NCBI RefSeq assembly: GCF_005886105.2
Contig: NZ_PNCO02000002.1
Span: 620,001-684,000 of the forward strand
DNA from: Pseudoalteromonas galatheae
GTDB taxonomy: Bacteria; Pseudomonadota; Gammaproteobacteria; Enterobacterales; Alteromonadaceae
DNA length: 64,000 nucleotides
Direction of reading: 5' to 3'
Within the stretch, counting starts at the first letter, position 1; every line of letters begins with the position of its first letter. The notes below the pieces were generated by a model. It was given only the letters and a program-made list of their open reading frames with translations, made no database searches and was not told the origin of the DNA. Of the stretch, positions 33,987 through 41,948 are shown piece by piece. Both the position numbers and the translations under genes were made by a program.

Positions 33987-36114
33987 AAGCGTCTCTAATT
34001 TGAGCAACTTAATCAGAAAAGTCGATACTAACTTTCACAATCCGAGAGTTCATGGAGAGGGATTTGTTGTCACTTGGAATAAGAAAACCAACCAAATCGT
34101 AACCAAGCAAGGTTTGCTATCTGATTTATTTAATAAGAAAAATTATGAATATTTCTTTGTTAAATCTCATACAAAACCAATCGTCATTAGCAAAATTCCA
34201 TTTGAATGGCATGAAGGTGCAAGTGAGATTGCACTAGAGTTTTATGCTACTTTTCAGCTTAAAATTACAGATCAAACTGAAGCGCATAAGTTAGTCGAAA
34301 TCTTAAGTATGTCCGGTACGCCGGAAAAAGGATTATTTAATTTAATAGATAAGCACCTGCATCACTGCATGTCGAAAATGTATAAGAAATGTTTGGACTC
34401 ACAAAATAGCAACTTATTAGATGAGTTTTATCAGCTAGAGCTACAGCGTGGAGAAAGCAGTGAATTAAACACGTCGGTGTGCGAGCAAATGCAGCAAGAA
34501 TTAAAAGGAATGGATTTTAATATTGGCTTCACACTGCGTAACGCACCAGAGCGATATGCCGAATTTAAATATAGTACCAAGATTAAAGAAACGGGCTTAG
34601 AAGTAACGTCCGAATGTCAAATGACATTGAATAACTACCAAGCCTATCGCAAGTCTGAAATTAGCGATATCGAGGGGGTGGTAGCACACATGAAAGCGGG
34701 TATTGATAGAGCAATCCGTCAGCATATTTTGGGCAAATCTGAAATGGATTTGCTGAGCAACTTCAAAACGGCAACGAGTCAAGACGTCTCTATCTCCGAT
34801 CAGGTTAAAAATAGTGTTAAGCAACAAGCTACCGCAATTGGTTATGAACTTAATTCATTTCATACATTACCAAACATTGCTCCGCTGAGGTTATTGAATG
34901 GGTTGATGCTCACGTTTGATAAAGAAGATGGCGCATTTAAAACGGGGATGTTTGGTAGCCGTGTAAGGTTAAATATTCGCATGGAAGTTAAGGCGAAAGA
35001 AGGAGAGTTTGAAAAATATCGTCACTTATTTGCAAGTAGTGAAAACGACAATCAGATTGATTTGTTAGCGATAACGCAAGCACAAATTCTCGACAGAATA
35101 AAAGTACTAGTACACGACATTTGCAAAGAAGTGATGTTGAATGACAAGTTTAATCATTACAAAGCATTAAGTCAGTTTGAAGAATTAATTCGGCCTCAAC
35201 TTGAAGGTGAAATTGGCAAACGATTAAGTGAACAGCATGGCTTGGTGGTAAGTATTAAGTCACTAATGGCAGTTGAATCTGAAGATGCCATGAGGCTTGA
35301 AGAGCTAAGAGGTAAAAAAATACCAATCCAATTTAAGCATTTTTTTGGTGGACAAGACGGGATTGGTGCCGAGTATTCATTCAGTGGCGCATTTGAAGTG
35401 CTCGGTCTAGTCGTCAGTGATGCCGGTGGTGAACATAGTTGGGAAACGTTTGAAAAATGGGACTTTGGTTACCGAATCGATTCTCCTGAGCGTCATACCA
35501 ACACAGCCCTTAAAGGGAATGACGATAGAGTCTGTAAAAAATTGGCGATTGAGAATGAACTAGAAGATATAAAACAGGAAGTTATTAGGCTTTTCAAGGC
35601 ATCAACATTACTTATCCCTTCCATTACGCTTTGGGTAAACAAACGTGAATATAACGCAAAGTTACAAGATGAATTACTCAGTGAGGTATCGGCTCTGTTG
35701 AGGCGCAGTCGAGGAATGGATCTACTGATTGAAAGACTAGAAATTAAAGACGAAAGCCTGATCCAAGCGCAGCTTGATAGTCGAGATCGTAAGCTCAAAT
35801 CAATTGCCGATGTCGATAGTATGCGTTTAGAGCAGCGTTTAGTTGATTTAAAACAAAGCAAAGACGAAAAGCAAAAGCTGGCAGACGAAGTTACAGAAAG
35901 AAGGTTGAGTTTCCTGCGCGACAGCGATGATTTTGAGGACTTACTAGAAGAAAAAGAGCGTATCGAAAATGATTACCGTCATTTAAATACTAAAGAGTCG
36001 ACCATAGAAGAGCTACTACCTGCCCCTAACAGCCATGCCTCGAGCGATATCGAAGAATTAGCTGATGTACTTACTAAATCCAATAACCAGTGGGAAACGA
36101 ACGATGAAAAGTAG
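33979..36114 (+). CDS. 711-residue protein with two SPFH/band-7-like regions and a coiled coil
   Basis: Not assigned to a named family. Residues ~20-260 alternate strands and amphipathic helices in the manner of band-7 domains, opening HGEGFVVTWNKKTNQIVTKQ with a FTLRNAPERYAEF segment. A second similar unit occupies ~290-450 (PLRLLNGLMLTFDKEDGAFK onward). A third mixed domain follows at ~470-600, then a charged coiled coil (~605-680). There is no N-terminal anchor or signal peptide, unlike most SPFH proteins. It overlaps its neighbours by 8 and 11 bases, implying fixed stoichiometry with them. Confidence 0.55.
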   Translation: MHESVSNLSNLIRKVDTNFHNPRVHGEGFVVTWNKKTNQIVTKQGLLSDLFNKKNYEYFFVKSHTKPIVISKIPFEWHEGASEIALEFYATFQLKITDQTEAHKLVEILSMSGTPEKGLFNLIDKHLHHCMSKMYKKCLDSQNSNLLDEFYQLELQRGESSELNTSVCEQMQQELKGMDFNIGFTLRNAPERYAEFKYSTKIKETGLEVTSECQMTLNNYQAYRKSEISDIEGVVAHMKAGIDRAIRQHILGKSEMDLLSNFKTATSQDVSISDQVKNSVKQQATAIGYELNSFHTLPNIAPLRLLNGLMLTFDKEDGAFKTGMFGSRVRLNIRMEVKAKEGEFEKYRHLFASSENDNQIDLLAITQAQILDRIKVLVHDICKEVMLNDKFNHYKALSQFEELIRPQLEGEIGKRLSEQHGLVVSIKSLMAVESEDAMRLEELRGKKIPIQFKHFFGGQDGIGAEYSFSGAFEVLGLVVSDAGGEHSWETFEKWDFGYRIDSPERHTNTALKGNDDRVCKKLAIENELEDIKQEVIRLFKASTLLIPSITLWVNKREYNAKLQDELLSEVSALLRRSRGMDLLIERLEIKDESLIQAQLDSRDRKLKSIADVDSMRLEQRLVDLKQSKDEKQKLADEVTERRLSFLRDSDDFEDLLEEKERIENDYRHLNTKESTIEELLPAPNSHASSDIEELADVLTKSNNQWETNDEK

Positions 36115-36742
36115 GAAAAACCTTGTTGCTGCTTCAATCATGACAGCTTTGCTATCCGGGTGTGCAATGACTGACGACACTAAAACTCGAGCTGAGGGAG
36201 CATCGACAGGTGCGCTCATTGGTGGTGCGCTTGGTTTGGTGTTAGGTGACAATAAGCAAGCCGCTATGATTGGTGCATTGATTGGTGCTGTTGCCGGTGA
36301 TCTTTATACCAAGAGTGTGGTTAAGAAGAAGCAGGATTACGCTAATACTGAGTTATATATGCAAGATGTGATTAAAGGGGCACAAGAGAAACTTATCGCA
36401 GCAAAAAATGAAAGAGAAAAAATTCATTTGGAAATAGAAGGTTATACCGCTCAGTTAGAAAGCATTGAGGCAGAGTCTCAAAAACGCAGTGCTGAGTATA
36501 GTGGCTTAGAAACGCAAAAAGATAGCTTGTCTAAAGCGGTTTCCAAGTCAGCTAAGTTAGTCGAGATATTGACTGAAGAAATTCAGTACCAAAAGGATGT
36601 GCTGGCACAAGAAAGAGAAACAGTTTCTGTACAATTAGCCTCACATAGTGAAACGGTTATTCAACAACTTCTTGCTGAAAAGAACGAGCTAGAACTCATG
36701 CAAGCCCAGCTAGCTTCATTAGATAGACGGAAATTATACTAA
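36104..36742 (+). CDS. Lipoprotein with glycine zipper and coiled coil
   Basis: A 212-residue protein starting at the ATG at 36104 inside the previous gene's end. A lipobox (ALLSGC, Cys20) predicts lipidation. Residues ~35-75 form a glycine-zipper pair (GASTGALIGGALGLVLGDNK, then GALIGAVAGD), able to insert in or lie on membranes. Residues ~85-205 are a heptad-rich coiled coil (EKLIAAKNEREKIHLEIEGY). The stop overlaps the next ATG (TAATG). Confidence 0.8.
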   Translation: MKSRKNLVAASIMTALLSGCAMTDDTKTRAEGASTGALIGGALGLVLGDNKQAAMIGALIGAVAGDLYTKSVVKKKQDYANTELYMQDVIKGAQEKLIAAKNEREKIHLEIEGYTAQLESIEAESQKRSAEYSGLETQKDSLSKAVSKSAKLVEILTEEIQYQKDVLAQERETVSVQLASHSETVIQQLLAEKNELELMQAQLASLDRRKLY

Positions 36743-37230
36743 TGCTGAAGCGGGTTATATATTGCTTGTTTTTGTCTTTGCTATCAGGTTGTGAGACGAC
36801 AGGTGATCCAACAACTGGTGGGCTGTATGGATGGAGCGAAGAAAAAGCAAAGCAACGACAGGCACAGCTAAACCGAAGGGTAGTGGATATCGAAGCTCAA
36901 ATGAATGCGATTGAAGAAGAAAATCAAGAGCTTGAAAGTGACAAGGTACAACTAACGCAGTTGATAGTAATACAAAGTGAGAAGTTAAACGCTTTAATTG
37001 CAAGCCATGATGCGTTGCTGGGTAAGATAGAAACATACAAAGGTCTTGAGCGTATTAATCAGACAAAAATTAGCCAGCTGAAAACACGCTACCCATGGCT
37101 CGGTCTGAGTCGAGAGGAGGTCTTGAGACAATTTCAAGAAGCGGCAAGCGAATCACGACAACAGCAAATGCTAAACCAGCTAGAGAGTGAGCTTGAATCA
37201 CTAGCACAAGAAATAGATATGATACTTTGA
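36742..37230 (+). CDS. Coiled-coil lipoprotein
   Basis: A 162-residue protein with a lipobox (SLLSGC, Cys17), then an almost continuous coiled coil (residues ~30-100 and ~120-160; for example RRVVDIEAQMNAIEEENQEL). A short central turn (TRYPWLGLSREEVLRQF) is the only distinctive part. It pairs with the preceding coiled-coil lipoprotein, and the two could form a hetero-oligomer. Family not recognised. Confidence 0.75.
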   Translation: MLKRVIYCLFLSLLSGCETTGDPTTGGLYGWSEEKAKQRQAQLNRRVVDIEAQMNAIEEENQELESDKVQLTQLIVIQSEKLNALIASHDALLGKIETYKGLERINQTKISQLKTRYPWLGLSREEVLRQFQEAASESRQQQMLNQLESELESLAQEIDMIL

Positions 37231-37239
37231 GTAATGTAG

Positions 37240-38226
37240 ATGTCGATTAAACCAATAAAAGCACAATATTATTGCAGCAATATAGAACACTGTAGTAATG
37301 CTCGGGCGCATAAGTTATTTACTAAATCATATGCCAACAAGTGTGGTGTTTGTGCTCAGCCATTACTGTTTGCGCGTTGGCATTTTTCGTTTGTTACTTC
37401 CTTTAGTTGGGTACTTTGTTTATCAACATTAGCAGCGCTGTCTTATCCATATTTCTTTCCTAAAGAATATGAAAATATTACTTTTTCTGGTGTGAAGACT
37501 GAAGTTCAAGAGTCTAGTGCTGTCGTGGAAGTTACTCTTCATCGAACAACCAACATTGATTTAGTACAACAGATTGAGTTGATAACAGAAGATGGTACTG
37601 CAAAAGCAGCTGAGGACTATCGAGCTCTTGATATTGCTTTACAGTTCCAGCCTGGTGAAGTGCAAAAATCAATAAATATTCCTATTATTCCTGACTCTGA
37701 TGTCTATGAAAACAATGAAATGTTTTACATTAAGCTGAAAAATGTGAAAGGGCAGCCGTCACATATCGTGATGATTGTCGAAGCTGGAGTAAACAAAGAC
37801 TTAGTGGAAAAAAGCAGCCTTTTGGTAAGTAACCTTTCAGCTCTTGCTGCGGACCTTTCGAATGATTTGAAACAGCTTGAGATCCTTGGTAACTATTTGT
37901 CAAGAAAAGAAAACCCAAAGGCTAACTTGGTCAAGAATTACCGTGATACTCAAGATAATATTCAAAGAGCGAGAGAAAAATACATTATTCTGTTTAATGA
38001 AGCTTTAGATTTGGATCCTAATGTTTTGAGAAATGCACTGGACTCCCACCTTGAAGCGCTGAAAAAACAACAGTTTCATACTCAATATGAAGCAACAACA
38101 GTGATGAAAGCTCAGTTACTTGACTACTTGAGTTCCAGAGTTTCTAACTCGCCTAAGTGGCTTGAAGAGTTAGGTGAGGTGGTAAAACTTGAAGTGAAAG
38201 CAAATAACAATGGTAGTGTTATCTAA
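37240..38226 (+). CDS. Zinc-ribbon, single-TM, Calx-beta domain protein
   Basis: A 328-residue protein. The N-terminal ~45 residues have four cysteines spaced like a zinc ribbon (YYCSNIEHC and NKCGVCAQPL), so this end should be cytosolic. One membrane helix follows (~52-72). Residues ~78-185 form a Calx-beta domain (ITFSGVKTEVQESSAVVEVT, then EDGTAKAAEDYRAL, then NIPIIPDSDVYENNEMFYIK), which would be periplasmic. The last ~140 residues are helical. It is last in the operon, nine bases after the lipoprotein gene, and could connect cytosolic and envelope partners. Confidence 0.7.
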   Translation: MSIKPIKAQYYCSNIEHCSNARAHKLFTKSYANKCGVCAQPLLFARWHFSFVTSFSWVLCLSTLAALSYPYFFPKEYENITFSGVKTEVQESSAVVEVTLHRTTNIDLVQQIELITEDGTAKAAEDYRALDIALQFQPGEVQKSINIPIIPDSDVYENNEMFYIKLKNVKGQPSHIVMIVEAGVNKDLVEKSSLLVSNLSALAADLSNDLKQLEILGNYLSRKENPKANLVKNYRDTQDNIQRAREKYIILFNEALDLDPNVLRNALDSHLEALKKQQFHTQYEATTVMKAQLLDYLSSRVSNSPKWLEELGEVVKLEVKANNNGSVI

Positions 38227-38793
38227 TCTGGGTTGCTTGTTTATTGGGCTAACTTTCAACTAAGCCAATGGGCAGCGCACTCAGCGCTGCTGCATACTCC
38301 CCATCAACAGAAGTGAAAATCGAGAGAACTTTTGTTCATTATTCGATGAGTTAGCAATAGCTCATTGAAGCACCCTCAAATACCACGAGCCTTCAGCTTA
38401 AGGTGTTTAAGTTCAACCATTACATCGAACTACAATATTTACCTGCAAAACTTTCAAGCAAACCGATTGCTGGCTAAAGAGCTGGCAGAGTGGGTTGTCT
38501 GTAATTGACGTTTGTAAAAATACTGAGCTAGTTTGAAATCGTTTTATATCAAATGCTACAAGTAGCACCTTCCTTTTTCTAATCTATTTCCTATTTCTTT
38601 CCGAAGTTTTTAACTTATTGATATTAAATGGCTTATTGGTTTGTGATTTTGCCAAATATCGGCCTCTGGCATCTGCCATTATCGCCTTAACCTTATGTCT
38701 ATCGGGCAAACAAGCAAATGCCTGATGCAAGGTGAACTCTGGCTGCAGACAGATTTTACCTCTCCTTTAAAAACAGAATGAGAGGAATTTACT
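38227..38793. other. 567-bp region between the unusual operon and the GNAT-methyltransferase gene
   Basis: A 7-bp GC-rich hairpin (38272-38278 with 38284-38290) lies soon after the operon stop and may help termination. A dyad GCTAC-AA-GTAGC is at 38555-38566. A closed reading stretch near 38420-38500 (NYNIYLQNFQANRLLAKELA) hints at a protein relic but has no start or known family. No gene is supported. Confidence 0.45.
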
Positions 38794-40032
38794 ATGTCTT
38801 TTAAAATTGAAGCATGTAATTTTAATAATATTGATGTCGCAGTTAAAACGTTGAAAGAAAACTATGTGGAAAACTTTCCGGCTATCAGAGTTACCAAAGA
38901 TAAAATCTTAGGTAAAGGGATTTCTCTATACCTACTTAGTGATATAAGCCAAGTTCCACATAATCCAATAGCCACTTTTGGATTGAGCAGCGCGTATGAA
39001 GATGAAGATGTTTGGAAAGAAGTAAGGGCATCATTAAGCGATGGCTTTGACCCTAAAAAGGATGCAGTTGTCGGCCAGCTTAGTATATCGAGTAAAGATG
39101 TCGCAATTACCAGAGTGGTTTATGGCCTATTATCAGATAAAGCACAACAGATGGGTTTCGAGCGGTTGTTTTTTATCCTGAGAGGGAATGTTGATTTTTA
39201 TAAAAAGTTATTTAACGCTATACTGATTAAAAATGATTGCAACTATGATATTGGGGTTGATAGGAAAATATCTGCTCTAGTTGTTGAAACGAAAGAAATA
39301 AAGAAAAGGGGGCTTCGCTTCCTAAATCGAAACTTATCATCTTGCTTTAATAAGAGTGATTGTCTAATTAAAAGGGAAATTATGAATAAATCTCATTGGG
39401 ATGAATATAGTAGTGCATTTGACTCTATTATTACTCCACCACAAGTCGAACTTTATAATACAATTGCTCCGCTTTTGTCAGGAGTTGTTCTGGATGCTGG
39501 ATGTGGAAATGGAAACTTAGCCGCTTTTGTTAATGGTGAAGTTTCTACTTATCACGGTGTAGATACGTCTCTTGATATGGTGCAAAAAGCCAACGCCAAT
39601 CTGCAGAGACTGAAAGAACCACAGCGATTTCAAGCATTTCATGTCCAACTAGAAGAGTTTGTTAATACGCATCAATACGACGTGATTACATTAATAAACA
39701 GTGTTTACGCGATGGATAATCCGTCTTTGGTTTTTAAACACTGCTATAACTTACTTGCTCCGGGTGGTCTGTTAATTATCGCAAACCCCAATGAAAACAT
39801 GACAAAATCTCACATGGAAATGATGATTGAGTTGTATGAAGCGCAATTTAGAGACAATCCTGCTGTTGCAGATTTTAAGAGATTGAACTTACAATTTGTC
39901 ACACAATACCAACATTCTTTTTATACTTTAGATAAAGTTGAAGGTTGGCTAGAACAAGCTGGACTGTCTGTAACAAACAGAGATTGCACTCACTTTCATG
40001 GTGCAATGAATTTAATCGTAGCTAAAAAGTAG
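38794..40032 (+). CDS. GNAT-like acyltransferase domain fused to a SAM methyltransferase
   Basis: A 412-residue two-domain protein. Residues 1-~190 resemble a GNAT or acyl-homoserine-lactone-synthase fold: VVGQLSISSKDVAITRVVYG, then AQQMGFERLFFILRGNVDFY. Residues ~200-412 are a class I methyltransferase: motif I VVLDAGCGNGNL, acidic loop GVDTSLDM, motif II YDVITLINSVYAMDN and motif III LAPGGLLIIANP. The LuxR-type gene follows after ten bases. A GNAT fold joined to a SAM-binding domain next to a LuxR receptor suggests synthesis of a signal, which is inference. No close family was recognised. Confidence 0.7.
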   Translation: MSFKIEACNFNNIDVAVKTLKENYVENFPAIRVTKDKILGKGISLYLLSDISQVPHNPIATFGLSSAYEDEDVWKEVRASLSDGFDPKKDAVVGQLSISSKDVAITRVVYGLLSDKAQQMGFERLFFILRGNVDFYKKLFNAILIKNDCNYDIGVDRKISALVVETKEIKKRGLRFLNRNLSSCFNKSDCLIKREIMNKSHWDEYSSAFDSIITPPQVELYNTIAPLLSGVVLDAGCGNGNLAAFVNGEVSTYHGVDTSLDMVQKANANLQRLKEPQRFQAFHVQLEEFVNTHQYDVITLINSVYAMDNPSLVFKHCYNLLAPGGLLIIANPNENMTKSHMEMMIELYEAQFRDNPAVADFKRLNLQFVTQYQHSFYTLDKVEGWLEQAGLSVTNRDCTHFHGAMNLIVAKK

Positions 40033-40042
40033 GAAAATAAAA

Positions 40043-40789
40043 ATGCGCTATCAAGATCTAGTCGATTTGTTGAATGCTTCGAATCAAGCAGAATACACTG
40101 CAAGTTTTTATCGTGCCATCTCACATATCGGATTTGATAGCGCAATTTATGGTTTTTTGCCAAGCCATGAATTTGTTAAACACTTGAACCAAATGCCTAT
40201 CATACTCGCCACCGAAAACGCCCCTCTGGATTATTTAAAGTACTATCAAGAAAATGAAATTTTTAAGCCTGAGACAGATATCTTCGTAGCTAAAATACTT
40301 GCTGGTCATCGAGATCCAATAAACTGGTGGCGGGACCTACATGGTTTCAACCCCACAGAGTTACAAGTTGCTACCTTGACCCATGCAAAAAACGAATTTG
40401 GTCTCAATAACGGTTTTGTCGTCCCGCTCATGTGCGACCACAGAGGCTACGCTTGTGTTACTTTGTATAGCAATTTAAGTGATAAAGACTTTAATCACCT
40501 CGTACAGGAAAATGAAGAACAAATCGGATTATTTTGCTCAGCGTTGAACAGCAAAATTTTCTCAGATCCAAACTTAGTTGCTGAGTTATACGACAATTAT
40601 ATAAAAATGAGCGATACAGAGCGTCAAGTGATGCGATACTTGGTTTCGGGGAAACCGATGAAGCAAATTGAAGATCATATTGGAATAACCTATCGCTACG
40701 CTGCAAAAGTAATTGATAAATTTAGAAAAAAGCATGGAAATGTTCCAAAAGATAAATTGCTTTATTCGCTAGGGCACTACTTTAGTTGA
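40043..40789 (+). CDS. LuxR-family regulator with autoinducer-binding-like domain
   Basis: A 248-residue protein. Residues ~10-165 fit the autoinducer-binding domain: the Tyr-containing helix DYLKYYQENEIFKPETD and PINWW correspond to the usual ligand-pocket region, with the tryptophan of PINWW kept but the DP pair changed to ET-D. The C-terminal HTH (MSDTERQVMRYLVSGKPMKQ, then IEDHIGITYRYAAKVI) is recognisable as LuxR-type but unusual in its recognition helix. It is co-transcribed with the GNAT-methyltransferase gene. The ligand probably differs from standard acyl-homoserine lactones. Confidence 0.75.
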   Translation: MRYQDLVDLLNASNQAEYTASFYRAISHIGFDSAIYGFLPSHEFVKHLNQMPIILATENAPLDYLKYYQENEIFKPETDIFVAKILAGHRDPINWWRDLHGFNPTELQVATLTHAKNEFGLNNGFVVPLMCDHRGYACVTLYSNLSDKDFNHLVQENEEQIGLFCSALNSKIFSDPNLVAELYDNYIKMSDTERQVMRYLVSGKPMKQIEDHIGITYRYAAKVIDKFRKKHGNVPKDKLLYSLGHYFS

Positions 40790-41021
40790 TTTAACGCTAG
40801 TATTTCATATCTGTAAGCCAGCGGGAAGTTGCCACCACGCAATAGACTAGCGATTTTATAAGAGTCAATCTTATCGTTTTTGGCTTTACCACCGTGAATA
40901 GCTTTCATGCAAAGCGCATGACCAAGCACAAAATCAATATCATGCTCAGCACATAAATCACTACCCAATACCAACAATGCATGCATGGAGGTCAATTCCA
41001 CAATAATATTTATGAAAAGTA
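40790..41021 (-). pseudogene. IS110-family transposase fragment
   Basis: One frame gives KYYCGIDLHA, the usual start of IS110 transposases. A second frame gives FVLGHALCMKAIHGGKAKND, then KIDSYKIASLLRGG, the conserved DEDD-region block. The rest of the ~340-residue protein is missing and a frame change separates the two parts. It is a relic of an insertion that ends right beside the LuxR gene. No terminal sequences are recognisable. Confidence 0.8.
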
Positions 41022-41183
41022 GTATAGAATTTCATTGAGCTTTCTCCTTTTGGTTTGTTCGTCTTGAAGTTTAACTGTTCGCTAAACTTCGGGGTGAAGG
41101 TTCAATAGGTATCAAGAAAAGCAACCGGCCGGTTTCACTGCCGATTCTTTTGGCGTTAGAGTATTTGGGAAGGAGTTCAAATT

Positions 41184-41558
41184 TTGAGAAATATTAAAGA
41201 TCTTACTGGGATTAGGCCATCTTGGCAGTTCGGTACTATTCTTTTATTAGTAATAATCGTTTTCGGTTTCTTATATTCATTATCTCAGGAAAATGAACTT
41301 GATAAGTTTTTGAATGAATGTGTCGGGTGCCTCGTTGATATACAAGAAGTTAACAATCAACAAGTATTTGAACTTGCTATGGCTATTTCAATATTTTCAT
41401 TAGCAATTTCAACTTTGATTTTAATTATTTCTTTGCCTTTATACCTTTTCTCAAACGATTCTGATAGAGCCAAAAAAGCTGGTAAGTTAACAAATACCTC
41501 GTTCGGTTTCATAATAGCTTCTGGAACGGCTGTTATCGGAACATTAAGCTTTGGTTAA
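41184..41558 (+). CDS. Small membrane protein, hypothetical
   Basis: A 124-residue protein with a TTG start, supported by AAGGAG eight bases upstream. Three hydrophobic helices (about residues 17-35, 62-87 and 103-122) flank a short loop with two cysteines (ECVGCLVD). Family not recognised. It stands alone after the transposase relic, and base composition is AT-rich. Confidence 0.55.
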   Translation: MRNIKDLTGIRPSWQFGTILLLVIIVFGFLYSLSQENELDKFLNECVGCLVDIQEVNNQQVFELAMAISIFSLAISTLILIISLPLYLFSNDSDRAKKAGKLTNTSFGFIIASGTAVIGTLSFG

Positions 41559-41906
41559 AAATACTCTAGCAAGTCTCTCAATTCGGGACTGCTAACAGCT
41601 TGTTTGGCTCCGCTTAGCTACACAATTTTAGCCAAGCTTTATCTGCCTGATAGTAGGGCGTTAGTCCATAGAATTCTTATGCGAAATTCACCTAATATAG
41701 CCGACGACATAGCTCATTTCTGTCCAAATACGAGTTAGGCGAACGTCCGCTATCGTAATTAGATTTAAGATATTAAGTTGCTGTTGAACCGCCGAGTGTG
41801 ACACACATACAACAGCCAAGTTTAATTTAGCCCTGTTATTCTGGTTTATTAACGTCAGGTGGTTTAGTTGTGGTCTCTAATTAAGTCAACTCGGGCTAGA
41901 TTTTAT

Positions 41907-41938
41907 GGCCCACTCATCAAATTGTGCATGAGTGGGCC
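41907..41938. terminator. Strong hairpin before the VWD lipoprotein 3' end
   Basis: A perfect 11-bp stem (41907-41917 with 41928-41938) with a 10-nt loop, followed on the plus side by a T-rich tract. It lies between convergent genes. The 390 bp from 41559 to 41948 shows no other feature. Confidence 0.6.
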
Positions 41939-41948
41939 TGCTTTATTT

